Below, in pieces: positions 37,674-45,596 of a stretch of 64,000 nt of DNA. Both the position numbers and the translations under genes were made by a program. Source of the stretch: Singulisphaera sp. GP187 (GTDB lineage Bacteria > Planctomycetota > Phycisphaerae > Phycisphaerales > SM1A02); contig CAMBXO010000008.1 in the NCBI GenBank assembly GCA_945871915.1, positions 62,001-126,000 of the forward strand, written 5' to 3'. Positions within the stretch are counted from its first letter, which is position 1; every line of letters begins with the position of its first letter. The notes below the pieces were generated by a model that saw only the letters and a list, made by a program, of their open reading frames with translations, had not been told where the DNA came from and searched no databases.

Positions 37674-40343
37674 GTGAACGAAGGTCTTGCAAACGATCCC
37701 GAGCGACTTCGTCTGCGGGAGGATTCAACCGATCGCCGCTGGCGCCGCTGGGGTCCGTGGCTCAGCGATCGACAGTGGGGAACGGTGCGCGAGGATTATT
37801 CAGCGGACGGCAACGCATGGAAATATTTCACCCACGATATGGCCCGAAGCCGCGCCTACCGCTGGGGCGAAGATGGGCTTGCCGGATTTTGCGATGACAA
37901 GCAGCGGTTGTGCATGGCGCTGGGACTCTGGAATGGAAAAGATCCAATCCTTAAGGAACGACTCTTTGGTCTAGACAACAGCGAGGGGAATCACGGTGAG
38001 GATGTGAAGGAGTTGTACTGGCATCAGGATGCCACTCCGACTGGCAGTTACTTGCGATTCCTTTACAAGTATCCGCAACGAGCCTTTCCATACGACGAAC
38101 TTGTTGCCGTCAATGCTTCTCGCACCAATCTGCAACCGGAATATGAACTCTTGGACACGGAAGCCATGTCCGATCAGAGATATTTTGATGTGACGATCGA
38201 GTGGGCAAAGGCCGACCCGAACGACATTTTGTGGCGCGTCACAGCCAAGAACAACGGCCCTGATCCCGCGCCGATCACTCTGCTTTTGCAAACGTGGTTT
38301 CGCAATACATGGTCGTGGGATGTGGGTGCGGTGGCGCCCACTTTGAGTCAGGCGGGTCGCAACGCCATGTGTGCCGATCATCCGCAATTAGGTCGACTTG
38401 TGTTGGAATGCGATTCGCCAGACCAAACGCTTTTCTGCGAAAACGAAACCAACACGGAGCGATGCTTTGACAAGCCCAATCGAAAAGGTTTGCACCCAAA
38501 AGACACCTTCAACGACTTTGTTGTGAAAGGCACCTTGCCATCGCTGCCCGCAAAAACAAGCGGAACCAAGGGGGCATTTCTTCGCACCATCACCATCCCC
38601 GCCGGTGGTGAAGTGGTGATGCGTGCAAGGTTGCGACCCGAGAATGCCAAGGGGAAACCATTCGCTGACTTCGATGGCGTTCTGAAATTGCGTCAGTCCG
38701 AAGCCGATGCGTTTTATGCAGTCATCGCCAGACCCGATGCCTCACCCGAACAACTTCTGGTTCAACGACGCGCGTACGCGGGGTTGCTCTGGAATTATCA
38801 GTGGTACCAATACGATGTTCACCGTTGGCTGCAAGGAGATCCGACACAGGACCCGCCTCCACCAGAGCGCCTGCTTGGTCGGAATCATCGCTGGCATCAC
38901 ATGGATGCCGAAGCGATTCTCAGCATGCCGGACAAGTGGGAATACAGTTGGTTTGCCCACTGGGATCTTGCGTTTCAATCCATTACGACTGCGGTGATTG
39001 ATATCGATCGCGCCAAACGGCAGATCTGGCAGGTGGTCCAGCCGTGGATGCAGCATCCAGAGGGGCAAGTGCCCGCATACGAATGGGCTTTGAGCGATGT
39101 GAATCCGCCAACGCTCGCGTGGGCGGCCTATCGAATTTTCCAGATTGATTCACTCAGAAATGGAAAGCAGGATTACGACTTTCTCTCTGAGATCCTTCAC
39201 AAGTTGTTGCTCGACTTTACATGGTGGGTCAATCGCAAGGACGCGGATGGTCGCAATGTTTTTGAAGGCGGCTTTCTTGGGTTGGACAACATTGCCATCT
39301 TTGATCGAAGCCGACCGCTACCAACTGGCGGAACGATCATGCAAAGTGACGGCACGGCGTGGGTCGCCAAGTATTGCCTGGATCTGCTGAGAATCAGCTT
39401 GGAATTGACTGACGTCGGTCGACCGTATGCAAGTTTGGTTGAGAAATGCCTTGAGCATTTTCTGCAGATCGCTGGTGCCGCCACCAATCTAGGCGGCCGC
39501 GGTGTCGACCTTTGGAATGAAGAGGATCAATTCTTTTACGACTTGTTGGTCCTTCCAGATGGCCGCACCATTCCACTAAAGGTCAAGAGCATTGTTGGAT
39601 TGGTGCCGCTCTTTGCTTGCACGGTCATCGATGAATTCGACATGCAGAAGCAGCCACTGTTGGACCGGCGATTCAAATGGTTTCTCGACCGTCGCCCGGA
39701 TCTTGCCGGACTGATCTCACACTGGAATGTGACGGGTGTTGGCCAGCGTCGACTGCTGAGTTTGCTTCGCGGCCACCGAATGAAAGCCCTTCTTCGCCGC
39801 GCTCTTGACGAAAAACAATTTCTCTCACCCTATGGCATTCGAAGCGTCAGCCTTGAACATCGCGACCACCCCTATCGCCTCGAAGTTGATGGACAGTCAT
39901 GGGAACTGGCGTATGCACCCGGCGAGAGTGTGAGTAGTGCGTTTGGAGGCAATTCCAATTGGCGCGGACCCGTGTGGTTTCCTATGAACTACTTGCTGAT
40001 CGAATCGCTCTATCGCTACCACAATTATTACGGTGATGACTTCAAAGTGGAGTGCCCAACCGGAAGTGGCAACATGCTTTCGCTTGCGGGGGTTGCACAG
40101 TTTCTTGCCGAGCGATTAACGCGACTGGTGCTTCCTGGCAAAGATGGTGTGCGTCCGGCCAATGGGAATTATCCCCGAATGGATACCGATCCACTCTTTC
40201 GCGGAAACCCGCTCTTTCACGAGTATTTCCACGGTGATTCCGGTTGTGGGCTTGGCGCAAGTCACCAGACTGGGTGGACCGCCACGATCGCCATGCTGCT
40301 TGGAAATTATCAACGCGATTCGATTTCTCGTTTCGTGAAGTGA
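37674..40343 (+). CDS. GH63-like (MGH1-like) glycoside hydrolase
   Basis: An 889-residue protein with an (alpha/alpha)6 toroid glycosidase domain of the GH63/MGH type. Diagnostic segments are the N-terminal WGPWLSDRQWGTVREDYS, the SWFAHWDLAFQ segment (its Asp is the candidate acid catalyst) and the C-terminal HEYFHGDSGCGLGASHQTGW, whose Glu could be the base. No signal peptide is visible, so a cytoplasmic alpha-glucosidase or glucosyl/mannosylglycerate hydrolase role is possible. The start is GTG, 3 bp after the stop of the sigma-FHA gene. The stop lies within a tandem 22-bp duplication. Confidence 0.87.
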   Translation: MNEGLANDPERLRLREDSTDRRWRRWGPWLSDRQWGTVREDYSADGNAWKYFTHDMARSRAYRWGEDGLAGFCDDKQRLCMALGLWNGKDPILKERLFGLDNSEGNHGEDVKELYWHQDATPTGSYLRFLYKYPQRAFPYDELVAVNASRTNLQPEYELLDTEAMSDQRYFDVTIEWAKADPNDILWRVTAKNNGPDPAPITLLLQTWFRNTWSWDVGAVAPTLSQAGRNAMCADHPQLGRLVLECDSPDQTLFCENETNTERCFDKPNRKGLHPKDTFNDFVVKGTLPSLPAKTSGTKGAFLRTITIPAGGEVVMRARLRPENAKGKPFADFDGVLKLRQSEADAFYAVIARPDASPEQLLVQRRAYAGLLWNYQWYQYDVHRWLQGDPTQDPPPPERLLGRNHRWHHMDAEAILSMPDKWEYSWFAHWDLAFQSITTAVIDIDRAKRQIWQVVQPWMQHPEGQVPAYEWALSDVNPPTLAWAAYRIFQIDSLRNGKQDYDFLSEILHKLLLDFTWWVNRKDADGRNVFEGGFLGLDNIAIFDRSRPLPTGGTIMQSDGTAWVAKYCLDLLRISLELTDVGRPYASLVEKCLEHFLQIAGAATNLGGRGVDLWNEEDQFFYDLLVLPDGRTIPLKVKSIVGLVPLFACTVIDEFDMQKQPLLDRRFKWFLDRRPDLAGLISHWNVTGVGQRRLLSLLRGHRMKALLRRALDEKQFLSPYGIRSVSLEHRDHPYRLEVDGQSWELAYAPGESVSSAFGGNSNWRGPVWFPMNYLLIESLYRYHNYYGDDFKVECPTGSGNMLSLAGVAQFLAERLTRLVLPGKDGVRPANGNYPRMDTDPLFRGNPLFHEYFHGDSGCGLGASHQTGWTATIAMLLGNYQRDSISRFVK

Positions 40344-40376
40344 TGGCTTGGATATCGTGAAGTGATGGCTTGGATA
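40333..40376 (+). repeat. tandem 22-bp duplication
   Basis: Two perfect adjacent copies of a 22-bp unit (40333-40354 and 40355-40376; unit begins TCGTGAAGTGATGG) span the end of the GH63 gene. The first copy contains its stop codon. The second lies between that stop and the start of the DUF1579 gene. It looks like a recent slippage or duplication event. Confidence 0.85.
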
Positions 40377-40387
40377 CGCTGCAAAGC

Positions 40388-41191
40388 ATGAAACGCTTTC
40401 ACGCTATCGCTCTTCCGGCCACCGTTGTGTTCGCACTCCTCGCCACTTCCGTCCTTGCTCCGCACGCCATGGGTGTGCAGTCGGATGGTGTGCAGCAGAC
40501 AGAATCGCCCGCCATGATGAAGTCCGAAGATGCTCACGCACTCCTTGCACAAATTGTTGGCATCTGGAACATGCAGGGTCAATCCATTGGGCCCGACGGT
40601 CAAGTGGAATTCACGCTTCAGGGTCGCTGCGTGTGGCAATGGGCCATGGGCGGCGTCTTTCTCTTTGGTGACACACTTCTGTCGAATGGTGGCGCCGTAA
40701 TGCAGGAGATCGACTGCCTTGCCTTCAACGCTGCCGCTGGAACTTTTCAACGAACCTTGATGACCGATCGCGACACGGCGACCATTTGGCAACAAGGAAC
40801 ATGGGACGACACGTCTAAGGTTTTTACCATGCAGTCGATCGGTGCCATTCAAACAGCTGCTGGAACCAAACGGCAATTCACTACCGTTGTCAATCTTGAA
40901 CAGAAGGATCGCATGGCGTGGACAACGAGTTACTTTGAGGCCGGTCAACTGGTGGGAACGATTCGGATGGTGTGTTCACGCACGGTTCAGGGTGAGGGCT
41001 CCGCTGCCATGATTCCTGGCTTGCCAACCAATGCTCCAACAACTGCCAATGGAAACCTAGATGCCAATGCTTTGCAGGGGCAATTGAATCAAATGGTGGC
41101 AAGCAAGCAGCAACTTCAGGGGCAGATCGATGATTGGAAGAAGCGCGTGAAAGCATCGCAGGACTCAATGAATCAACTCACATCCCCTTGA
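40388..41191 (+). CDS. secreted DUF1579 family protein
   Basis: This 267-residue protein has a signal peptide (MKRFHAIALPATVVFALLA). A DUF1579-like beta-barrel domain follows: LLAQIVGIWNMQGQS, then GRCVWQWAMGGVFLFGD, RTLMTDRDTATIWQQGTWDD and IRMVCSRTVQG. The C-terminal tail is rich in Gln/Ala with a likely coiled coil (LNQMVASKQQLQGQIDDWKK). Related proteins bind or sense small ligands; the role is unknown. The start is the ATG at 40388. The gene is 44 bp after GH63, on the same strand. Confidence 0.82.
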   Translation: MKRFHAIALPATVVFALLATSVLAPHAMGVQSDGVQQTESPAMMKSEDAHALLAQIVGIWNMQGQSIGPDGQVEFTLQGRCVWQWAMGGVFLFGDTLLSNGGAVMQEIDCLAFNAAAGTFQRTLMTDRDTATIWQQGTWDDTSKVFTMQSIGAIQTAAGTKRQFTTVVNLEQKDRMAWTTSYFEAGQLVGTIRMVCSRTVQGEGSAAMIPGLPTNAPTTANGNLDANALQGQLNQMVASKQQLQGQIDDWKKRVKASQDSMNQLTSP

Positions 41192-41199
41192 CGAGATCG

Positions 41200-41229
41200 G
41201 TTGCGCACCGGGGGCGCGGTTCGTACACT
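41200..41229 (+). promoter_or_regulatory. candidate promoter with leaderless-type start
   Basis: TTGCGC (41201-41206) and TACACT (41224-41229) are separated by 17 bp, a good sigma-70-like pair. The expected start point, 7 nt after the -10 box, falls on the GTG at 41236, so a leaderless transcript is possible. No ribosome-binding site precedes that GTG. Confidence 0.5.
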
Positions 41230-41235
41230 TCGCGC

Positions 41236-41349
41236 GTGCTGGCAACAAACCCGAACTTTTCAAACCTGCGCGTGCGTAGCCGCAACAAACCAATTCCGAT
41301 GTGGCTTGGTGATGCGGGTGATCGCGCCTTTGGAACCATTGAGGTGTAA
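41236..41349 (+). CDS. possible 37-residue leader peptide overlapping the methyltransferase start
   Basis: A short open frame starts at GTG (41236) at the expected transcription start. It ends TAA overlapping the ATG of the methyltransferase gene (TAATG), an arrangement that favours translational coupling. The peptide is basic and Asn-rich (MLATNPNFSNLRVRSRNK) and ends DRAFGTIEV. It has no recognisable family. It could be an artefact of the high coding density, so confidence is low. The alternative is that the methyltransferase mRNA has an ordinary 5' leader here. Confidence 0.35.
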   Translation: MLATNPNFSNLRVRSRNKPIPMWLGDAGDRAFGTIEV

Positions 41350-42368
41350 TGGCCGAGCGAAAGCGCACCAAGGGCTTTGATCGGCCAGGCGGTTATGCCC
41401 TTCCAACCGGAGCGACATCGGTGATGCGGGGTGCGGCAACCGATTGTGCGAAAGCTGATATTCGCTTGATGGGCGACCGCGTTGTGGCGCATCAACCGAC
41501 CTCAACCAAACCGCAACCCGCCTTCCACGCGAGCAAGCCGGACACGCGTCTGTATGTCGGTGACTGTCGCGATGTACTTTCGCATCTGCCGGATCAGGGA
41601 AAAGTTGACCTTGTTTTCGCCGATCCGCCATTCAACTGGGAAGTTCCCTACGAGGGGTGGAAAGATGGAATGCCGCGGGATGCCTACGAGCGATTCACAT
41701 TCGACTGGCTCGATAGTTGCATCGGGCTGCTCTCAAAAAGAGGAAGTCTTTGGGTCAACATTCCTGATGACACCGCCGCCGAAGTTGTGATGCATCTCAA
41801 GCGTCGCGGGTTGGTGATGATGAATTGGTGTGTTTGGCATTTTCGATTCGGCCAGAATCGGCGAAGTAGTTTCATCATGAGTAAGGTGCACGCGCTCTAC
41901 TTTGTCCGGGACCCGGCGCATCGCATTTGGAATCCCGAACCGGTTCTTGAGCCGTCGGATCGTGCCACCATTTATCGTGATCCTCGCACCATGGCCAAAC
42001 TCACCGATAAGGGAATGCGGGTTCCGCTGGATGTCTGGTATGGGCCCTATTGGGGTCGTGTCCAGGGCAACAACACTGAGCGCCGCCCCCACCACCACAA
42101 TCAACTTCCGGAGGCCTATCTCGAACGAGTGATTCTGGCGTGTTCAAACAAGGGAAGCCTTGTCGTGGACCCATTCTGTGGTAGCGGGACTACCCAAACC
42201 GTGGCCCGGTCGTACCTTCGGCGATCGATTTCTATCGAACAATCAAGGACCCATGCCAAACACGCGTGGGATCGAATCACCAACATTGGAATGGTGCACA
42301 AGGGAGTCTCGACAGGTTCACAGGCCAAAGTCAGTGGAAAGATTGGATTGCGAAATTCAAAACCGTAA
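41349..42368 (+). CDS. orphan DNA methyltransferase (N6-adenine or N4-cytosine, beta-type order)
   Basis: This 339-residue protein has a class I SAM fold of the N6_N4_Mtase family. Motif IV DPPF is at residues 92-95, within VDLVFADPPFNWEV. The SAM-binding motif I DPFCGSGTT is at 274-282 near the C-terminus. The order IV before I is that of the beta class, and DPPF favours adenine N6 methylation. Between them lie segments resembling the target-recognition region. A basic N-terminal extension of about 60 residues is not part of the core. No restriction enzyme gene is nearby. A role in epigenetic control or protection is inferred. Confidence 0.85.
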   Translation: MAERKRTKGFDRPGGYALPTGATSVMRGAATDCAKADIRLMGDRVVAHQPTSTKPQPAFHASKPDTRLYVGDCRDVLSHLPDQGKVDLVFADPPFNWEVPYEGWKDGMPRDAYERFTFDWLDSCIGLLSKRGSLWVNIPDDTAAEVVMHLKRRGLVMMNWCVWHFRFGQNRRSSFIMSKVHALYFVRDPAHRIWNPEPVLEPSDRATIYRDPRTMAKLTDKGMRVPLDVWYGPYWGRVQGNNTERRPHHHNQLPEAYLERVILACSNKGSLVVDPFCGSGTTQTVARSYLRRSISIEQSRTHAKHAWDRITNIGMVHKGVSTGSQAKVSGKIGLRNSKP

Positions 42369-42486
42369 CACTGTGTTTATAGGACTTTCGCTAATTCACT
42401 TGATCTTGTAGCCATCTTACTTCTTTTTGCAAGACTGTGTCCACAAATCGATTCAGCCTGCCGGAGTTGGTCTCGTCCGAAATACC

Positions 42487-43233
42487 CTAGTTGTTCAATA
42501 GCAGCGGGAAGAGATTCGAGTCACGTTCTGTGCCCTCGAGACCTTCCACAATGATCTGTTGAATAATGAGATTGCGGTCTACGAGTTGATCGCGATCACC
42601 CTGAATGCCGAAACGAGCACCAAATCCTCGCGCATCTCGGCGAAGGCCACAGTCTCCCATTTCAAACAAGGTTTCGTGGTGAATCTGGCCCACAATAACG
42701 TCAAGCCGGTCGCTGTCAGCTGTGTCGATTCGCCCTTCGTAATACGCCAAAAGAAGCAAACTGAATGCGCGACGGCCCACATGTTCGCCGGGGGCCGATT
42801 GGATATCTGCATTGGCAAGAACCAATTCAAGCCCGGCGACATCAACATCGTTTAGGTTTTCTTCATTGTCTAAGTAGCGGTGAATCATGGTGTTGACATA
42901 GGTGCCAGAAGCTTCAAAATCACGAAAGATGCCTAGATCAACCCCATTTTCACTCAGTATTGCCTTTGCCGATTCGCTGCAAAAGTCTTGGCACCAACCC
43001 GCATCATTATTTCCGTTACAGCCGTTTGCAATGCAACAATTTTTGCATTTCAATACCGCTTGTACACCTGTGATATTTTTACAGACACCCCCCGGACATG
43101 GGGTCACGGAGCAATTCACTCCGTCGTAACAATCTTTCCCGGTTGCTCTTGGATTACCACCTAAATCATCGGAAACCGCGAGAGCTATTGCAGTAAGACA
43201 CGCAAGACCTATCAAATAGAACTTTGTTTTCAT
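42487..43233 (-). CDS. secreted Cys-rich hypothetical protein
   Basis: This 248-residue protein has a signal peptide (MKTKFYLIGLACLTAIALA) and an N-terminal Cys-rich segment (about residues 30-90). Ten or more Cys lie in patterns such as CxxxNC, CKNCCIANGCNG and CQDFC. The remaining helical region is acidic, with NEENLNDVDVAGLELVLAN and a C-terminal LLLNN. The start is the ATG preceded by AAGGGAAAG. No known family was recognised; metal binding or disulphide stabilisation outside the cell is inferred. The gene is somewhat AT-richer than its neighbours and is followed on its 5' side by several inverted repeats. Confidence 0.65.
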   Translation of the reverse strand: MKTKFYLIGLACLTAIALAVSDDLGGNPRATGKDCYDGVNCSVTPCPGGVCKNITGVQAVLKCKNCCIANGCNGNNDAGWCQDFCSESAKAILSENGVDLGIFRDFEASGTYVNTMIHRYLDNEENLNDVDVAGLELVLANADIQSAPGEHVGRRAFSLLLLAYYEGRIDTADSDRLDVIVGQIHHETLFEMGDCGLRRDARGFGARFGIQGDRDQLVDRNLIIQQIIVEGLEGTERDSNLFPLLLNN

Positions 43234-43287
43234 GTGCCGACTTTCCCTTGAAAGTTGTTGCGGGCAAGAAACAAGCACTCAGTAGGA

Positions 43288-43398
43288 TTTCGATACAGAA
43301 ATTGTATCGAAAAACGGCTGAGTTATGCAGTTTCCATGCATTTTTGCGAGTCAATGACTCATTCGCATGTCAAACATGGCGGCACTCTCACCGCCATG
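43288..43398. repeat. cluster of three inverted repeats in the intergenic region
   Basis: Three palindromes lie within 111 bp upstream of the Cys-rich gene. A 9-bp stem TTTCGATAC / GTATCGAAA with a 7-nt loop is at 43288-43312. GAGTCA-A-TGACTC is at 43348-43360. An 8-bp stem CATGGCGG / CCGCCATG with an 8-nt loop is at 43375-43398, followed by TTTG on the minus strand. The last may terminate the adenosyltransferase gene that ends at 43460. The other two could be operators of the Cys-rich gene. Confidence 0.6.
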
Positions 43399-43459
43399 CC
43401 AGGCGATCACCACTATGGCGACATCGTGTTTTTATTGGCCATCGGCTCAAACTAGACAG

Positions 43460-44029
43460 CTACCCCTTCTTACTCGTTCTCCATGGGGTATCCCCTAGCC
43501 CAGCTTCCTCATTACTCAATCGAGCCATGGCAAAGAGAAGATCGCTCAGTCGATTCATGTATTTCAAGACTGGGTCCCCGATCGATTCTGACTTCTTAAG
43601 AACCACCAGAAGCCTTTCGGCCCTTCTGCAAACGGTTCGGGCCTGGTGTAATCGGGCAGCCAGTTCCGTGCCGCCGGGAAGTATAAATGTCGAAAGTGGC
43701 TTGTTTTTAGCTTCAATTAGATCAATCCACCCTTCAGCGTCTGCCACATGTAATTCCGTAATTCGCGCGATCCGGTCTTGGTTCTTGGCTCCATCGGGCG
43801 TTGCGAGGTCCGCGCCAAGGTCAAATAAATGATTCTGAGCCTGCAAGAGAATGTCCCGAATAGCGACATTTCCAACCGTTTTTGAGCATGCCGCCACGCA
43901 CAGACCAAGGATCGCATTGCACTCGTCAACCGTGCCATAAGCCTCAATTCTTGGATGGTCCTTGCTCACCCGAATGCCTGAAAAAAGACCGGTCGTGCCG
44001 TCGTCGCCCGATCGTGTGTAAAGCTTCAT
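43460..44029 (-). CDS. cob(I)yrinic acid a,c-diamide / cob(I)alamin adenosyltransferase (PduO type)
   Basis: This 189-residue protein belongs to the PduO-type ATP:corrinoid adenosyltransferases, which transfer the 5'-deoxyadenosyl group of ATP to cob(I)alamin. It has the N-terminal YTRSGDDGTTGLFSG ATP-site segment, YGTVDECNAILG, FDLGADLATP and the C-terminal CRRAERLLV plus MNRLSDLLFAMAR (family pattern YLNRLSDLLF). The ATG has AAGGGGG just upstream. No other cobalamin gene is in the window, so it probably acts alone in cofactor activation. Confidence 0.94.
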   Translation of the reverse strand: MKLYTRSGDDGTTGLFSGIRVSKDHPRIEAYGTVDECNAILGLCVAACSKTVGNVAIRDILLQAQNHLFDLGADLATPDGAKNQDRIARITELHVADAEGWIDLIEAKNKPLSTFILPGGTELAARLHQARTVCRRAERLLVVLKKSESIGDPVLKYMNRLSDLLFAMARLSNEEAGLGDTPWRTSKKG

Positions 44030-44309
44030 CTACCCCCTTTTCGGCGTCCGAACCGCTTGTGGATGCGAAAACGGTCCCAAACAGGGATTTCAATCGTTTG
44101 CGTCGCCTATTGCGGATAAGTAGCCTCTCCCCTTCACTCTGGTCGGTCTAACGGAACAGAAACAATCGACCACGCGAATCCAACCCTAAGTCCACGCGAT
44201 TCCAATCACCTACGACCTCTTGCATCCTCCCCTCAACCGTATCGCCTTCCAATCCGTGAAGACCGATCGGCGAACCCCGTCGCCTAGCGACATTCAGGAG
44301 CTACCGCCC

Positions 44310-45512
44310 ATGCGCAAGGGCTTCACCATTATTGAACTTCTCGTCGTTGTGGCCATCATCGGCCTGTTGCTTGCCATTCTTCTGCCAGCAATTGGAAAAG
44401 CCAGAGAGACCGCACAAGGAACGCAAAGCCTTTCCAATCTTCGATCGATTGGGCAGGCGTGCGGAATCTATGCCAGCGAGTTTCAGGACCGGCAGTGGAC
44501 TGCGATTTCCGAGGATGTCGGCGACGCGACTCGGTACCCGGGCGCGTACGCATCTTCGTCTTCCTATACGAGCAAGCGACGCGGCGCTCAATTGGTTCTC
44601 GGAATGAACTCGCTTAAGGAACCAACCGGGTTCTTAGTTCCGTTCAAGGAAACGGATTCGACAGTTGGAAATCCAAGCCCAAATAACTGGCCGGCTTATT
44701 TCCCATGCAGCTTTGATGACAAGAATGCCAACTTTGGTTCGTGGCGACTTGTGAATGCTCGAAGCTTTAACAAGTATGTCAGTGGAAAGTTTTATGACTC
44801 AACTTTCTACGCTCCAAAGGATCGCATCACCCTCGGTCAACTCGACGCGGTTCGTAGCGTGGTTTCAGAAGCACGCGGAAGCAACCAAAACGCGGAAATC
44901 CCGGAAGGCGATTACTTTGGAAAGTTGGAGCAAACGGTTCTCAGTTCTTATTGCTGGAGCCCAGCAGCCATGTGGTCTCCAGACGTTCTTCCGTCAAAGG
45001 GAACCAAGCGATTTGTCGATCCACAAACGCTTCCCAATGGTCTGAAGGCGCCGTCGGTGAGTCAGGTTCGATTCAATGAACTCAAGACCCGCTGCCTCGA
45101 GCACAGTTGGTTGCAGAACAATCCGACAAGCGGAACCATGAACGGCTCAAAGAAGATCAGTGGGCAATCCGCTGGAGTTGCCAACCCAGATGCCCTAAGA
45201 AAAATGCTTGGTAAGGATGAGATCCCACAACCGTGGTTCTTTAATCAGGCCATCAACTCTTCGCCCAATTGCCTTTTCTTCGACGGGCATGTTGGCCAAC
45301 TTGGTGTGCAGGACGCGATCGATTCCAATTCACGCATTGCGCTCAAGAGTGCTTCCAAGACTGTGGGAACATTTGCGCAGGGTGCGATTGGAAAATTGTC
45401 CAATGGCTATTTCTATGGCCAGTATGACCCAATGGTGGGTGATGACAAGCCATCGTTTCATGTGCTAACGATCGATGGTGGCCTTGGCCGTGACACCATT
45501 GGCGAGAAGTGA
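44310..45512 (+). CDS. prepilin-type N-methylation domain protein (tandem copy 1)
   Basis: The N-terminus MRKGFTIIELLVVVAIIG is a prepilin signal. Cleavage before Phe5 places Glu at position 5 of the mature protein, followed by the pilin hydrophobic helix. The body (400 residues) is globular with a C-terminal FFDGHVG motif and the ending DGGLGRD. The start is the ATG with CAGGAG upstream; the frame extends upstream to 44220. It is 84 bp upstream of a paralogue that shares the FNKYVSGKFYDSTFYAPKD-like segment. Secretion by a type II or type IV pilus-like system is inferred. Confidence 0.85.
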   Translation: MRKGFTIIELLVVVAIIGLLLAILLPAIGKARETAQGTQSLSNLRSIGQACGIYASEFQDRQWTAISEDVGDATRYPGAYASSSSYTSKRRGAQLVLGMNSLKEPTGFLVPFKETDSTVGNPSPNNWPAYFPCSFDDKNANFGSWRLVNARSFNKYVSGKFYDSTFYAPKDRITLGQLDAVRSVVSEARGSNQNAEIPEGDYFGKLEQTVLSSYCWSPAAMWSPDVLPSKGTKRFVDPQTLPNGLKAPSVSQVRFNELKTRCLEHSWLQNNPTSGTMNGSKKISGQSAGVANPDALRKMLGKDEIPQPWFFNQAINSSPNCLFFDGHVGQLGVQDAIDSNSRIALKSASKTVGTFAQGAIGKLSNGYFYGQYDPMVGDDKPSFHVLTIDGGLGRDTIGEK

Positions 45513-45596
45513 TCGCATAAAGAACAGACCATACGTACGAACTTCAGATTGAAACCCTTCTCACGACCCCGCCTGCAACCTTTTCGGAAGACACAC

